Shown: piece after piece, positions 1 to 10,424 of the stretch
Numbering within the stretch: position 1 is the first letter of the stretch
Layout: every line of letters begins with the position of its first letter
From: Phytobacter ursingii
GTDB taxonomy: Bacteria; Pseudomonadota; Gammaproteobacteria; Enterobacterales; Enterobacteriaceae
DNA length: 64,000 nt
NCBI GenBank assembly: GCA_901456055.1
Contig: CABDWT010000002.1
Span: forward strand, 868,001-932,000
Direction of reading: 5' to 3'
Made by a program: the position numbers and the translations under genes
The notes under the pieces: generated by a model
What the model was told of the DNA's origin: nothing
The model's input: only the letters and a program-made list of their open reading frames with translations
Database searches by the model: none

Positions 1-1
1 T

Positions 2-712
2 AAGTACCGTAACCGTGCATTGCTGCTGGTGAAAGGGGGCTGCGCGGTAAACTGCCGCTACTGCTTCCGTCGCCACTTCCCGTATGCGGAAAATCAGGGC
101 AACAAGCGCAACTGGCAGGTCGCGCTGGATTATATTGCGCAGCAACCGGAACTTGATGAGATCATCTTCTCCGGTGGCGATCCGCTGATGGCTAAAGATC
201 ATGAGCTGGACTGGCTGATCGAACAGCTTGAAGCGCTCCCCCATATCAAGCGACTGCGTATACATAGCCGCCTGCCGATTGTTATCCCGACGCGAATCAC
301 CGACACGCTCGTCGCCCGCTTTGCGCGTTCCCCATTGCAGATTCTGCTGGTGAACCATATCAATCATGCGCAGGAAATTGATGACGCCTTTCGCGCGTCC
401 ATGGCAAAACTGCGTCAGGCAGGCGTAACGCTGTTAAATCAGAGTGTGCTGTTGCGTGGCGTCAATGACAATGCCCGCACGCTTGCAGACCTCAGTAACG
501 CGTTGTTTGATGCTGGGGTGATGCCCTACTACCTGCATGTGCTGGATAAAGTTCAGGGCGCAGCCCATTTCATGGTAAGCGATGACGAAGCGCGGAAAAT
601 TATGCGTGAGCTACTGACGTTAGTTTCAGGCTATATGGTGCCGAAACTGGCCCGGGAAATTGGCGGCGAGCCCAGCAAAACACCGCTGGATTTGCAGTTA
701 CGGCAACAATAA
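2..712 (+). CDS. epmB: EF-P beta-lysylation radical SAM aminomutase EpmB (3' part)
   Basis: EpmB (YjeK) is a lysine 2,3-aminomutase-like radical SAM enzyme that makes (R)-beta-lysine, which EpmA attaches to elongation factor P. The gene is cut by the window edge: the reading frame is open from base 2, upstream of the first in-window start-like codon, and encodes about 236 C-terminal residues of a family usually near 340. The radical SAM cysteine cluster C-x3-C-x2-C (GCAVNCRYCF) is visible near bases 41-64, followed by the SGGDP SAM-binding motif. An intrinsic terminator follows 22 bases after the stop. Identification is firm from the motifs and from synteny with yjeJ, yjeI and groL. Confidence 0.95.
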   Translation, partial: KYRNRALLLVKGGCAVNCRYCFRRHFPYAENQGNKRNWQVALDYIAQQPELDEIIFSGGDPLMAKDHELDWLIEQLEALPHIKRLRIHSRLPIVIPTRITDTLVARFARSPLQILLVNHINHAQEIDDAFRASMAKLRQAGVTLLNQSVLLRGVNDNARTLADLSNALFDAGVMPYYLHVLDKVQGAAHFMVSDDEARKIMRELLTLVSGYMVPKLAREIGGEPSKTPLDLQLRQQ

Positions 713-734
713 ATGCCAACGCGGTGTACAGAAA

Positions 735-767
735 AGCGGTGCAGGAATGCACCGCTGAGTTTTTTTA
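735..767 (+). terminator. Intrinsic terminator of epmB
   Basis: A perfect 9-bp stem (AGCGGTGCA / TGCACCGCT) with a GGAA loop is followed by GAG and seven T residues. It ends the epmB transcript. Confidence 0.85.
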
Positions 768-938
768 AGAACACGATAGATTTTCCCGTTGAGGCTCAGC
801 TTTTTGGCCTGTCTGGTTGTTCCCGGCGTTTATTATGGTATTTTAACTTTCCTCTTTTAGGTTATGTCATAAATATATTCGCCGTTTTTATTCTTTAGTG
901 GGATATATATATTTTAACAATGGTTATGGAGAACCATA

Positions 939-1814
939 ATGGAAATGAATATTGCAGGCATTAATGCTGGCGTTATACGCAACAATGAAGAATTCCTCGC
1001 CGTTGCGCTAAAACTAAACATTAAAAACAGTGACTCAACGCTGCTTTTTTTCCCGGCCTTAACCTTGCGCGATCTTTTTATCGCCATGGAATATTATCTT
1101 CATAAGCAGAAAGCGCTGAGTGAAGATCAACGCAAAGATTTCATCGCCGCGCAAACTGCGATAACCGAAACAATGCATGCTCATATTCCAGCTTTAAAAA
1201 GAGAGGAACTGGAGAATGCTGATATAGATTATCGCGTCGACGCTATTGACCATTTTGCATACGATGAAGGGAAACTTATTTTTACTTTGCGGCTGCATAA
1301 TAACGAAAAATTTATATTCGAAATCCATGAGCTACAAATAGAGTTACTTACCCACGTTTTAATTCATGCTATTAATAACGCTGGTATGCAAGACCTGGCA
1401 TTGCGTATGTCCTCGCTGTTGGATTTCCTGCCTCTGTATGATGTTGATTGCCAACCCGACGGTAAAATGATCTACGACACCTATACACAGCCAGACTGGA
1501 AAACGGCATTATTTGATCATTATTTAATTCTTCTGTACCACTATGCCGACGCAGAGAAAAAATCCCGTTTCTGCGCGGCAGTGATCAAAACCAGAAGCCT
1601 TCCTGATACGCCTGAAACGCAGGCTATCGCCAAAAGACTATTGGGTTTCAGCCCACGGCTAGGAAAACTCACCAATAAAGCCTGTCAGGTTCACATTCAG
1701 GCTATTAATGTTAAAGGTGATGAATCTCTTAATCTGGATAAATGCATGCATACGCTGAACCGGATACGCCATCAAATCACGGTTAAGTCACTGGTCAAAA
1801 GAGAAAAAAAATAA
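939..1814 (+). CDS. yjeJ: Conserved hypothetical protein, YjeJ-like
   Basis: This encodes a 291-residue soluble protein of unknown function with no signal peptide or membrane segment. A GGAGA ribosome binding site precedes the ATG. The name rests on position (E. coli yjeJ lies between epmB and yjeI) and similar length, not on a recognised domain. The region is richer in A+T than its neighbours, and about 225 AT-rich bases separate it from epmB, which suggests its own promoter. The N-terminal two thirds are mixed alpha/beta with many charged residues, and the C-terminus is strongly basic (ends in several K and R). No function is proposed. Confidence 0.65.
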   Translation: MEMNIAGINAGVIRNNEEFLAVALKLNIKNSDSTLLFFPALTLRDLFIAMEYYLHKQKALSEDQRKDFIAAQTAITETMHAHIPALKREELENADIDYRVDAIDHFAYDEGKLIFTLRLHNNEKFIFEIHELQIELLTHVLIHAINNAGMQDLALRMSSLLDFLPLYDVDCQPDGKMIYDTYTQPDWKTALFDHYLILLYHYADAEKKSRFCAAVIKTRSLPDTPETQAIAKRLLGFSPRLGKLTNKACQVHIQAINVKGDESLNLDKCMHTLNRIRHQITVKSLVKREKK

Positions 1815-1822
1815 CATAACGA

Positions 1823-1854
1823 AAACGCTGCCACGGTGTTCCGCGGCAGCGTTT
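1823..1854. terminator. Bidirectional terminator between yjeJ and the chemoreceptor gene
   Basis: A 10-bp perfect stem (AAACGCTGCC / GGCAGCGTTT) lies between two convergent genes. A-rich sequence on the left and TTT on the right let it act in both directions. Confidence 0.75.
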
Positions 1855-1907
1855 AAATAATTATCCCCTGGTGAAAAGGTGCGAGATTATTGTATTAAGT
1901 CTCTGTT

Positions 1908-3548
1908 TTAGAATGTCTCCCAACCTGCATCATGTCCTGCAACCGCAGACACAGGGGACATTTTAAGTGGACGTTTTGTCGTTTTAGGCGCCGCCGCCGC
2001 TTGTACCCCAGGCAAACGGAATACATCAACCAGTTGTTGCAACTTGACTGCCTGATCTTCCAGGCTCCCCGCAGCAGCGGACGATTCCTGGACCAGCGCC
2101 GCGTTCTGCTGCGTGGTGGTATCCATTTCAGACATGGCCTGAGCAATTTGCGCAATACCCCGATTTTGCTCGTCAGACGCTGCGGCAATTTCTTGCATTA
2201 AATCTTTAACCTGGGTAACCGAGTGAACAATACCACTCATACTTTCGCCCGCCAGATCGACCTGTTTTGCCCCCTCTTCTACAAAATGGACTGATTCGCC
2301 GATAAGCGCTTCAATCTCTTTTGCGGCCTGCGAGCTGCGCTGCGCTAATGAACGCACTTCCCCGGCAACAACGGCAAACCCACGGCCCTGATCGCCTGCA
2401 CGTGCAGCCTCAACGGCGGCATTGAGCGCAAGAATATTGGTCTGGAACGCGATACCGTTAATCACGGTGGTAATTTCAGAAATGCGGCGCGAGCTTTCAA
2501 TAATATCTTTCATCCGGCTCACCGCATTACCCACAACGGTTCCCCCCTGACTCGCCGTATCGGACGCAGTAACAGCCAGCAAACTCGCCTGCTGGGCGTT
2601 TTGCGCGTTCTGTTTTACCGTTGAGCTCAATTCTTCCATACTGGCAGCGGTCTCAACAACGGCGGCAGATTGTTGTTCAGTACGAGCTGACAGCTCATCA
2701 TTACCTAAGGAAATCTCATTCGCTGCGGTATTTACCGAAGCAGAAGCATTTCTCACCATGGTGAGGGATTCCGCCACCCGATCAATTAAATAGTTAAATG
2801 CTGTGATCGCATGCCCAATTTCATCCTGGCGGCCGGCCTGCAGATTTTTGCTCAGATCAAGATCTTGACTGATCTGTACCATGCCATCTCGCATTGCATT
2901 CAAACGACGACGAATATTCAAAACAGTAAGCAGACCAAACAAGCCGAGAATAATAGTTGCCGCCAGTGTTGCACTCACTGATAAAATCTGCGCTTTGTTA
3001 ATCAGCGATTTGCTGGCCGCATTTGCCTGTACAACTAAAGAGGTGTTGTAGTCGATCTGGTCATTAAAATCAGCAATTAACGTAGCAATTTTATCTGCGA
3101 TTAATCCGCCTTTTTGCATGGCGTTAATAATCGCCTTGCGGTCATTGGATTCCGATATTTTAAAATATTGGTCCATTGCCCCACGGAAAGCTTGCATATC
3201 TGCCAGCGTTTTATTACTCAGTTCCTGATCGCGTTGGTCTGAAATAAATTCTTTGAGATAGTATTGATGCTTTGCAAGGAGCTCATCAAAAATTTTATAG
3301 GCATTTTGTTTAATGACATCCATCTGCGCCTGGTCTTCGGTTAAACCATGCAAATAAAGTTGTGAACGTATGCCCGTCGCCTGAAGCATCTCTTTATTCA
3401 TTGAACTGAGGCTGGGAAGAATGTTTTCCTGGAAATAATTAGTGTCCTCACTAATGTTTGATAAAGACACTATCGCAATGATATTTGTGCCTATCAAACT
3501 AATGATAAGTAGAGAAAAAGCAAGTAATAATCGTTTGGTGATGTTCAT
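1908..3548 (-). CDS. Methyl-accepting chemotaxis protein
   Basis: This is a 546-residue transmembrane chemoreceptor of the Tsr/Tar type. The start chosen is the second of two adjacent ATGs (MNITKR...), placed behind GGAGAGG; the frame stays open further upstream. Order of parts: N-terminal membrane helix, periplasmic four-helix ligand domain (about residues 30-185), second membrane helix (about 190-215), HAMP, then a long coiled-coil signalling domain with the conserved tip ([20 protein letters not shown]). The C-terminus is GWETF, matching the NWETF pentapeptide that docks CheR/CheB in major receptors. A near-perfect sigma-28 promoter lies upstream. The ligand is not predictable. K-12 has no MCP between yjeJ and yjeI, so this is an accessory receptor. 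Confidence 0.95.
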   Translation of the reverse strand: MNITKRLLLAFSLLIISLIGTNIIAIVSLSNISEDTNYFQENILPSLSSMNKEMLQATGIRSQLYLHGLTEDQAQMDVIKQNAYKIFDELLAKHQYYLKEFISDQRDQELSNKTLADMQAFRGAMDQYFKISESNDRKAIINAMQKGGLIADKIATLIADFNDQIDYNTSLVVQANAASKSLINKAQILSVSATLAATIILGLFGLLTVLNIRRRLNAMRDGMVQISQDLDLSKNLQAGRQDEIGHAITAFNYLIDRVAESLTMVRNASASVNTAANEISLGNDELSARTEQQSAAVVETAASMEELSSTVKQNAQNAQQASLLAVTASDTASQGGTVVGNAVSRMKDIIESSRRISEITTVINGIAFQTNILALNAAVEAARAGDQGRGFAVVAGEVRSLAQRSSQAAKEIEALIGESVHFVEEGAKQVDLAGESMSGIVHSVTQVKDLMQEIAAASDEQNRGIAQIAQAMSEMDTTTQQNAALVQESSAAAGSLEDQAVKLQQLVDVFRLPGVQAAAAPKTTKRPLKMSPVSAVAGHDAGWETF

Positions 3549-3636
3549 CATACCTCTCCAATTTAGCTTTAGTATCTTTAATAAATCATGATTAATAACC
3601 ACCATGAGGGAGAGTCCTTTCACACTTCGGTTTTAT

Positions 3637-3663
3637 TTATCGGTGAGTTTTATTAAAACTTTA
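3637..3663 (-). promoter_or_regulatory. Sigma-28 (FliA) flagellar class III promoter
   Basis: On the minus strand TAAAGTTT, an 11-base spacer and ACCGATAA match the FliA consensus TAAAGTTT-N11-GCCGATAA in all but one base. It lies about 90 bases upstream of the chemoreceptor start and points into that gene. Confidence 0.85.
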
Positions 3664-3885
3664 GCGTTAAGTTAACTTTTACTTTACGGTTTGAAAAAAA
3701 GATGTGAAAACTCTCACATAAGTGAAAGCTTAAGAAATCTTAATCTATATGAGGAGGGAAAATAAAAAACGTGAATATTTAATTTAGAATAAAATAAATA
3801 ATATTTTTAAAAATTAAGGGGTTATGATTAAAACGTCAGTTTAAAAACAATATTAATAATAAAGCGTGCAGAGCATAGCGAGTTC
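3664..3885. other. AT-rich intergenic stretch upstream of the chemoreceptor
   Basis: Together with the sigma-28 promoter this fills the 375 bases between the chemoreceptor start and the 3' end of yjeI. It is very rich in A+T and holds no convincing reading frame or RNA gene. Confidence 0.6.
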
Positions 3886-3913
3886 ATTGCTCCCATTTCT
3901 TAATGGGAGCAAT
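3886..3913. terminator. Hairpin downstream of yjeI
   Basis: A perfect 12-bp inverted repeat (ATTGCTCCCATT / AATGGGAGCAAT) with a TCTT loop sits 10 bases past the yjeI stop. There is no clear U tract on the yjeI side, so it may stabilise the 3' end rather than terminate. Confidence 0.5.
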
Positions 3914-3923
3914 GCAATTTACT

Positions 3924-4277
3924 TTATTGCGGACATTTATAAACCTGACCGGTCATTTCACTGGCCGTCGGTACGAAGCTGGACATAAAGCCTTGTGTCG
4001 GGCTGGAGACGCTATACAGCACGTTGCCGCCCATTTGCGCAGCCTGGTTGCGCAGGTCATTCGCTGCGCCACGCATTGAGCCACCTTCTTCGCCATGCTG
4101 GCCAGAAAGCCAGTTGCTTTGTTTACCCGTCGCGGTGCCCAGATACTGACAGTTTGCGGCAGGTTTATCTTCTACGAAGCGAACACTCTGCCCGCCCGAA
4201 GAAAGCTCATTACCGGCGCTGCAGCCTGCCAGTAACAACGTTGCGCCGACAATCCCTGCTAAATATTTAACGTGCAT
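3924..4277 (-). CDS. yjeI: Small lipoprotein YjeI (DUF4156-type)
   Basis: This encodes a 117-residue putative lipoprotein. The start gives the E. coli-like MHVKYLAG, with a short hydrophobic signal and lipobox LLAGC (lipidated Cys19); the longer in-frame extension is rejected because it crosses the groL terminator. The mature part is small and rich in G, S and Q, with conserved stretches such as KQSNWLSGQHGEEGG and two further cysteines (CQYLG and KCPQ) that could pair in the periplasm. Length and sequence match E. coli YjeI closely. Function is unknown. It lies downstream of groL on the same strand, separated by a terminator and an ERIC element. Confidence 0.93.
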   Translation of the reverse strand: MHVKYLAGIVGATLLLAGCSAGNELSSGGQSVRFVEDKPAANCQYLGTATGKQSNWLSGQHGEEGGSMRGAANDLRNQAAQMGGNVLYSVSSPTQGFMSSFVPTASEMTGQVYKCPQ

Positions 4278-4351
4278 GTTATTCCCCACAATCAATGAGC
4301 TGGACGTCTTGCGTCCGTGTGTGAATCTTATACTAAAAAGATGACCAAAAG

Positions 4352-4384
4352 AAAAACCCCCGGGCATTTCTGCCCGAGGGTTTA
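4352..4384 (-). terminator. Intrinsic terminator after the groESL transcript
   Basis: Read on the minus strand, a long GC-rich stem (AAACCCTCGGGCA / TGCCCGGGGGTTT) with a short loop runs into TTTTTC. It lies about 150 bases past the groL stop, beyond the ERIC element, and before yjeI. Confidence 0.85.
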
Positions 4385-4397
4385 TTCATTTCTGCGA

Positions 4398-4526
4398 TAT
4401 ACACGCCCAAATCATTCTGGTTGCAGGAAGGCGGCTAGTTCAGGAATCCCCAAGAGCTTACTCAAGTAAGTGACTGGGGTTCCCGAACGCAGCCAACGCA
4501 TCTGCAGCCTGAAGGATGCAGGGCGA
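4398..4526. repeat. ERIC (enterobacterial repetitive intergenic consensus) element
   Basis: About 129 bases match the ERIC layout. The left end starts TATAC and passes through TTGCAGGAAGGCGGC. The centre has AATCCCCAAGAGCTTACT and AAGTAAGTGACTGGGGT. The right end reads GCAGCCAACGCA and GAAGGATG. ERICs are imperfect palindromes found in transcribed intergenic regions. This one lies in the 3' untranslated part of the groL message. Confidence 0.85.
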
Positions 4527-4534
4527 AGGGCACA

Positions 4535-6208
<1,674 letters not shown>

Positions 6209-6225
6209 TCAGTGTCGTTCGCGGA

Positions 6226-6636
<411 letters not shown>

Positions 6637-6733
6637 TTAAAAAAAATTTCGCACAAAGCGCTTAGCTGGCGAAAAAATGAAAAAACAATCCATAAGAACA
6701 GGCAGGCGCGCCAACAGCCATAAGTAAAATTGA

Positions 6734-6761
6734 TTGTGTTAGCATTACCCCTCTTTATATT
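6734..6761 (+). promoter_or_regulatory. Candidate sigma-70 promoter of yjeH
   Basis: TTGTGT and TATATT are spaced 16 bases apart, 25 bases before the yjeH start. The -35 match is modest, so this is only a candidate. Confidence 0.35.
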
Positions 6762-6785
6762 GCGATGACGCGTGGGATACAGGCC

Positions 6786-8033
6786 ATGAGTGGACTGAAA
6801 CAAGAGCTGGGGCTGGCACAAGGGATTGGGTTACTTTCTACATCGTTACTCGGAACGGGGGTGTTTGCCGTCCCCGCGCTAGCGGCGCTGGCGGCAGGCG
6901 ACAGCAGCCTGTGGGCCTGGCCTGTGCTTATTCTGCTGGTCTTTCCGGTCGCTATCGTCTTCGCCGTTCTGGGTCGGCAGTTTCCCAGCGCGGGCGGCGT
7001 CGCCCACTTTGTCGGCATGGCGTTCGGTTCACGACTGGAGCGCGTCACCGGCTGGTTGTTCCTGTCGGTGATCCCGGTCGGGCTACCCGCAGCCCTGCAT
7101 ATCGCCGCTGGTTTCTGGCAGGGCATGTTTGGCTGGCAGGGAGCGCAACTGCTGATAGCCGAACTGACCACCCTGGCGCTCATCTGGCTGATTGGAACGC
7201 GCGGTGCTGGTTCCAGCGCCAACCTGCAATCCATCATTGCCGGGCTTATCGTCGCATTGATTGTCGCCATCTGGTGGCGTGGCGGGCTCTCCTTTAGCGC
7301 CCTCTCTTTTCCGGCTCCGGCAGACGTTCCCTTCTCCGGCATGACGGCCTCACTGGCCGTTATGTTCTGGTGTTTTGTCGGCCTGGAAGCGTTTGCACAT
7401 CTGGCCTCGGAGTTTAAGCACCCTGAACGCGATTTCCCTCGCGCGCTGATGATTGGCCTGATTCTGGCGGGTTCAGTCTACTGGGCCTGTACCGTAGTGG
7501 TGCTGCATTTCCCACTCTGGCATAGCGCAGGGGCAGCAGCATCCTTACCGATCATTGTCGTTGAACTGTTCGGTAAGCAGGCGCAGTGGATTGCCTGCAT
7601 CATCGGTTACCTGGCCTGTTTTGCCAGCCTCAATATCTATATTCAGAGCTTCGCCCGGCTGGTGTGGTCGCAGGCACAATACAAACCGCAAAGCCCGCTG
7701 GCGCGTTTGTCCTCCCGACAAATACCGCTTAACGCGCTCAATGCCGTCCTGACGTGCTGCGTTATCTGTACGCTGGGTATCTACGCGTTTGCCATTAATC
7801 TCGACACACTCATCATTTACGCCAACGGCATTTTCATTTTGATTTATTTGCTGTGCATGCTGGCAGGGTGCCGCCTGTTGAAAGGGCGTTATAAAGTACT
7901 GGCCTGGGTGGGCAGCATCCTGTGCTTACTGCTGCTGGCCATTCCTGGCTGGAAGAGCCTGTATGCGATTGTGATGCTGGCAGGATTGTGGGCATTTTTA
8001 CCCGGGCGCGGCGTGGCGGTTCAGCGCCCGTAA
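6786..8033 (+). CDS. yjeH: L-methionine/branched-chain amino acid exporter YjeH
   Basis: YjeH is an inner-membrane transporter of the APC superfamily reported to export methionine and branched-chain amino acids. The chosen ATG gives MSGLKQELGLAQGIGLLS, identical to the E. coli start; an in-frame ATG seven codons earlier is less likely. The 415 residues contain about 12 hydrophobic helices, beginning with the APC helix 1 GTGVFAVPAL motif. It is divergent from groS and convergent with fxsA, with a shared terminator. The match to E. coli (418 residues) runs over the whole length. Confidence 0.93.
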   Translation: MSGLKQELGLAQGIGLLSTSLLGTGVFAVPALAALAAGDSSLWAWPVLILLVFPVAIVFAVLGRQFPSAGGVAHFVGMAFGSRLERVTGWLFLSVIPVGLPAALHIAAGFWQGMFGWQGAQLLIAELTTLALIWLIGTRGAGSSANLQSIIAGLIVALIVAIWWRGGLSFSALSFPAPADVPFSGMTASLAVMFWCFVGLEAFAHLASEFKHPERDFPRALMIGLILAGSVYWACTVVVLHFPLWHSAGAAASLPIIVVELFGKQAQWIACIIGYLACFASLNIYIQSFARLVWSQAQYKPQSPLARLSSRQIPLNALNAVLTCCVICTLGIYAFAINLDTLIIYANGIFILIYLLCMLAGCRLLKGRYKVLAWVGSILCLLLLAIPGWKSLYAIVMLAGLWAFLPGRGVAVQRP

Positions 8034-8038
8034 ACCCC

Positions 8039-8062
8039 AAAAGGCGTCGCCGCCTTTTCCGG
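8039..8062. terminator. Bidirectional terminator between yjeH and fxsA
   Basis: The perfect 8-bp stem AAAAGGCG / CGCCTTTT with a 4-base loop lies between convergent stops and has A and T tracts on both sides. Confidence 0.75.
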
Positions 8063-8084
8063 GCCACAAAAAGCTTCGGTATGC

Positions 8085-8549
8085 TTAGCGATCGTCTTTG
8101 TTATCCAGACGGTCGCGCGGATCATCTTTGCGCTGATACTCCCCTTCAAAAGTATTACCCGGCCCGGAGCTAAAGCCGCCGCCCGGCATACGGGAAAAAC
8201 GCAAATGCGGCATCAGTTTAAGCGTCAGATGCTTTTGTACCGGCGGCAACAGCAGCAGTAAGCCGAGGAAATCGGTAAAGAACCCCGGCAGTACCAGCAG
8301 CAGGCCCGCGATAATCAGCGACACGCTTTTAATCATCTCGGCCGCCGGGCTTTCCCCTGCCGCCAGCTTTTGCTGCATTAAGAGGAAGTTTTTGAAGCCC
8401 TGATTACGTACCAGAGACATGCCGATAACCGAAGTAAAAATCACCAGGATAAGCGTCATAAACACACCAAAGACATGCGCTACCTGGATGAAGATCGATA
8501 TCTCGATGTAAACGTATAAAAAAACAGCAAGCAGCGGTATCCAGCGCAC
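8085..8549 (-). CDS. fxsA: Inner-membrane protein FxsA
   Basis: FxsA is a small cytoplasmic-membrane protein whose overproduction relieves F-factor exclusion of phage T7 in E. coli. The start is a GTG (VRWIPLLAVFLYVYIEISIF) behind GAGGAGAAACCA; E. coli begins MRWLP at the same place, and the ATG-led extension upstream lacks such a site. The 154 residues hold several hydrophobic helices in the first 100 (one spans SLIIAGLLLVLPGFF), then a charged hydrophilic tail rich in G, R and D. It is convergent with yjeH and divergent from aspA. Confidence 0.93.
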   Translation of the reverse strand: MRWIPLLAVFLYVYIEISIFIQVAHVFGVFMTLILVIFTSVIGMSLVRNQGFKNFLLMQQKLAAGESPAAEMIKSVSLIIAGLLLVLPGFFTDFLGLLLLLPPVQKHLTLKLMPHLRFSRMPGGGFSSGPGNTFEGEYQRKDDPRDRLDNKDDR

Positions 8550-8885
8550 TGGTTTCTCCTCAGTGAACAGACGCCACCGGCGCCTGTTGGTAAATTTTTG
8601 CGATTCGCATACTGAGTGAGATGGTGGCAAACGCTGGAAATTCAATTTTTCCCGGCAACTATTTTTTCCAGCGCAGCGCTAGCGGTGATTCATTTCACAG
8701 ATTAATGATTCTGATAAAGTGGCTAAGATAATAAGTGATCCAGATTACGGCTTTTCGCTCGGATCAGCATATGATCGCAGATATCTGGCCGATTAAGGAG
8801 ATAATCGTCGGCCCGAAATCACACATAACCACATATATACTGTGTGTTTGGTGTATTCATTCGTAGCTTGATAAAGAAGGTTCAC
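8550..8885. other. fxsA-aspA divergent promoter region
   Basis: This 336-base gap carries the CRP-like site at 8684-8699 and AT-rich sequence closer to aspA. I see no additional gene. In E. coli aspA is controlled by CRP and FNR; no clear FNR box could be assigned by eye. Confidence 0.6.
8684..8699 (+). promoter_or_regulatory. Probable CRP binding site upstream of aspA
   Basis: GGTGA-TTCATT-TCACA matches the consensus TGTGA-N6-TCACA at nine of ten positions. It lies about 190 bases before aspA and 135 before fxsA. Confidence 0.6.
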
Positions 8886-10322
8886 ATGTTAAACAACATT
8901 CGTATCGAAGAAGATTTGTTGGGCACAAGGGAAGTTCCAGCGGATGCCTATTATGGTGTACATACTCTTAGAGCGATTGAGAACTTCTACATTAGTAACA
9001 GTAAAATCAGCGACATCCCTGAGTTTGTCCGGGGGATGGTAATGGTGAAAAAAGCGGCTGCACTTGCCAACAAGGAGCTGCAAACCATTCCGAAGAGCAT
9101 TGCGAACACCATCGTAGCGGCATGTGATGAAGTCCTGAATAACGGCAAATGTATGGACCAGTTCCCGGTCGACGTCTATCAGGGCGGTGCGGGAACCTCG
9201 GTAAACATGAACACCAACGAAGTACTGGCAAACATCGGTCTGGAATTAATGGGCCATCAGAAAGGTGAATACCAGTACCTCAATCCTAACGATCACGTCA
9301 ATAAATGCCAGTCCACTAACGACGCCTACCCGACCGGTTTTCGTATCGCGGTGTATACCTCCATCCTCAAACTGGTCGATGCCATCACTCAGTTGGGTGA
9401 AGGTTTTGAACACAAAGCAGATGAATTCCGCGACATCCTGAAAATGGGCCGTACGCAGCTGCAGGACGCCGTTCCAATGACGTTGGGACAAGAGTTCCAC
9501 GCCTTTAACGTGCTGCTTAATGAAGAGACGAAAAACCTGCTGCGCACCTCCGAGCTGCTGCTGGAAGTGAACCTCGGCGCGACGGCGATCGGTACACGTC
9601 TGAATACCCCGGATGGCTACCAGCAGCTGGCGGTACAGAAACTGGCCGAAGTGAGCAACCTGCCGGTGGTCCCGGCGGAAGACCTGATTGAGGCGACCTC
9701 CGACTGCGGCGCTTACGTCATGGTACACAGCGCGCTGAAACGCCTGGCCGTCAAAATGTCCAAGATCTGTAATGACCTGCGACTGCTCTCTTCGGGTCCA
9801 CGTGCGGGTCTGAATGAAATCAACCTGCCGGAACTGCAGGCGGGCTCGTCCATCATGCCCGCGAAAGTGAACCCGGTCGTGCCGGAAGTCGTGAACCAGG
9901 TATGCTTCAAAGTTATCGGTAACGACACCACGGTGACCATGGCGTCCGAAGCGGGTCAGTTACAGTTGAACGTGATGGAGCCAGTGATTGGCCAGGCCAT
10001 GTTCGAGTCAATCCATATTCTGACCAACGCCTGCTACAACTTGCTGGAAAAATGCGTCAGCGGCATCACCGCTAACAAGTCCGTGTGCGAGGGCTATGTC
10101 TTCAACTCCATCGGCATTGTGACCTACCTCAACCCGTTTATTGGTCACCATAACGGTGACATCGTCGGCAAAATCTGCGCCGAAACGGGCAAGAGTGTGC
10201 GTGAGGTCGTGCTGGAGCGCGGTCTGCTGACCGAAGCGGAGCTGGATGATATTTTCTCAGCGCAAAACCTGATGCATCCGGCCTATAAAGCGAAGCGTTA
10301 TACCGATGAAAGCGAACAGTAA
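8886..10322 (+). CDS. aspA: Aspartate ammonia-lyase (aspartase)
   Basis: AspA converts L-aspartate to fumarate and ammonia, feeding fumarate respiration and C4-dicarboxylate exchange. The ATG at 8886 behind AAGAAGG gives 478 residues, as in E. coli; an in-frame extension starts in the promoter region. The fumarase/aspartase signature [11 protein letters not shown] is present near residue 318, along with QSTNDAYPT and the SS loop. It is followed by a strong terminator and then dcuA, the C4-dicarboxylate antiporter that acts with it, as in E. coli. Confidence 0.98.
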   Translation: MLNNIRIEEDLLGTREVPADAYYGVHTLRAIENFYISNSKISDIPEFVRGMVMVKKAAALANKELQTIPKSIANTIVAACDEVLNNGKCMDQFPVDVYQGGAGTSVNMNTNEVLANIGLELMGHQKGEYQYLNPNDHVNKCQSTNDAYPTGFRIAVYTSILKLVDAITQLGEGFEHKADEFRDILKMGRTQLQDAVPMTLGQEFHAFNVLLNEETKNLLRTSELLLEVNLGATAIGTRLNTPDGYQQLAVQKLAEVSNLPVVPAEDLIEATSDCGAYVMVHSALKRLAVKMSKICNDLRLLSSGPRAGLNEINLPELQAGSSIMPAKVNPVVPEVVNQVCFKVIGNDTTVTMASEAGQLQLNVMEPVIGQAMFESIHILTNACYNLLEKCVSGITANKSVCEGYVFNSIGIVTYLNPFIGHHNGDIVGKICAETGKSVREVVLERGLLTEAELDDIFSAQNLMHPAYKAKRYTDESEQ

Positions 10323-10341
10323 CACTGACGGCTAAATCCAT

Positions 10342-10373
10342 AAGGCACGTCAGCCCTGACGTGCCTTTTTTTT
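10342..10373 (+). terminator. Intrinsic terminator between aspA and dcuA
   Basis: The 12-bp stem AAGGCACGTCAG / CTGACGTGCCTT is followed by a run of eight T residues counting the stem end. Some readthrough into dcuA is expected, as in E. coli. Confidence 0.85.
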
Positions 10374-10424
10374 AGCCTGCAGTAAAAAAAAATCATTATC
10401 ATTTCATCAACAAGGAAGGCAATT

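Noticed and set aside
713-898. 61-codon frame directly after epmB
   Set aside because: It overlaps the epmB terminator, has no ribosome binding site and no family features.
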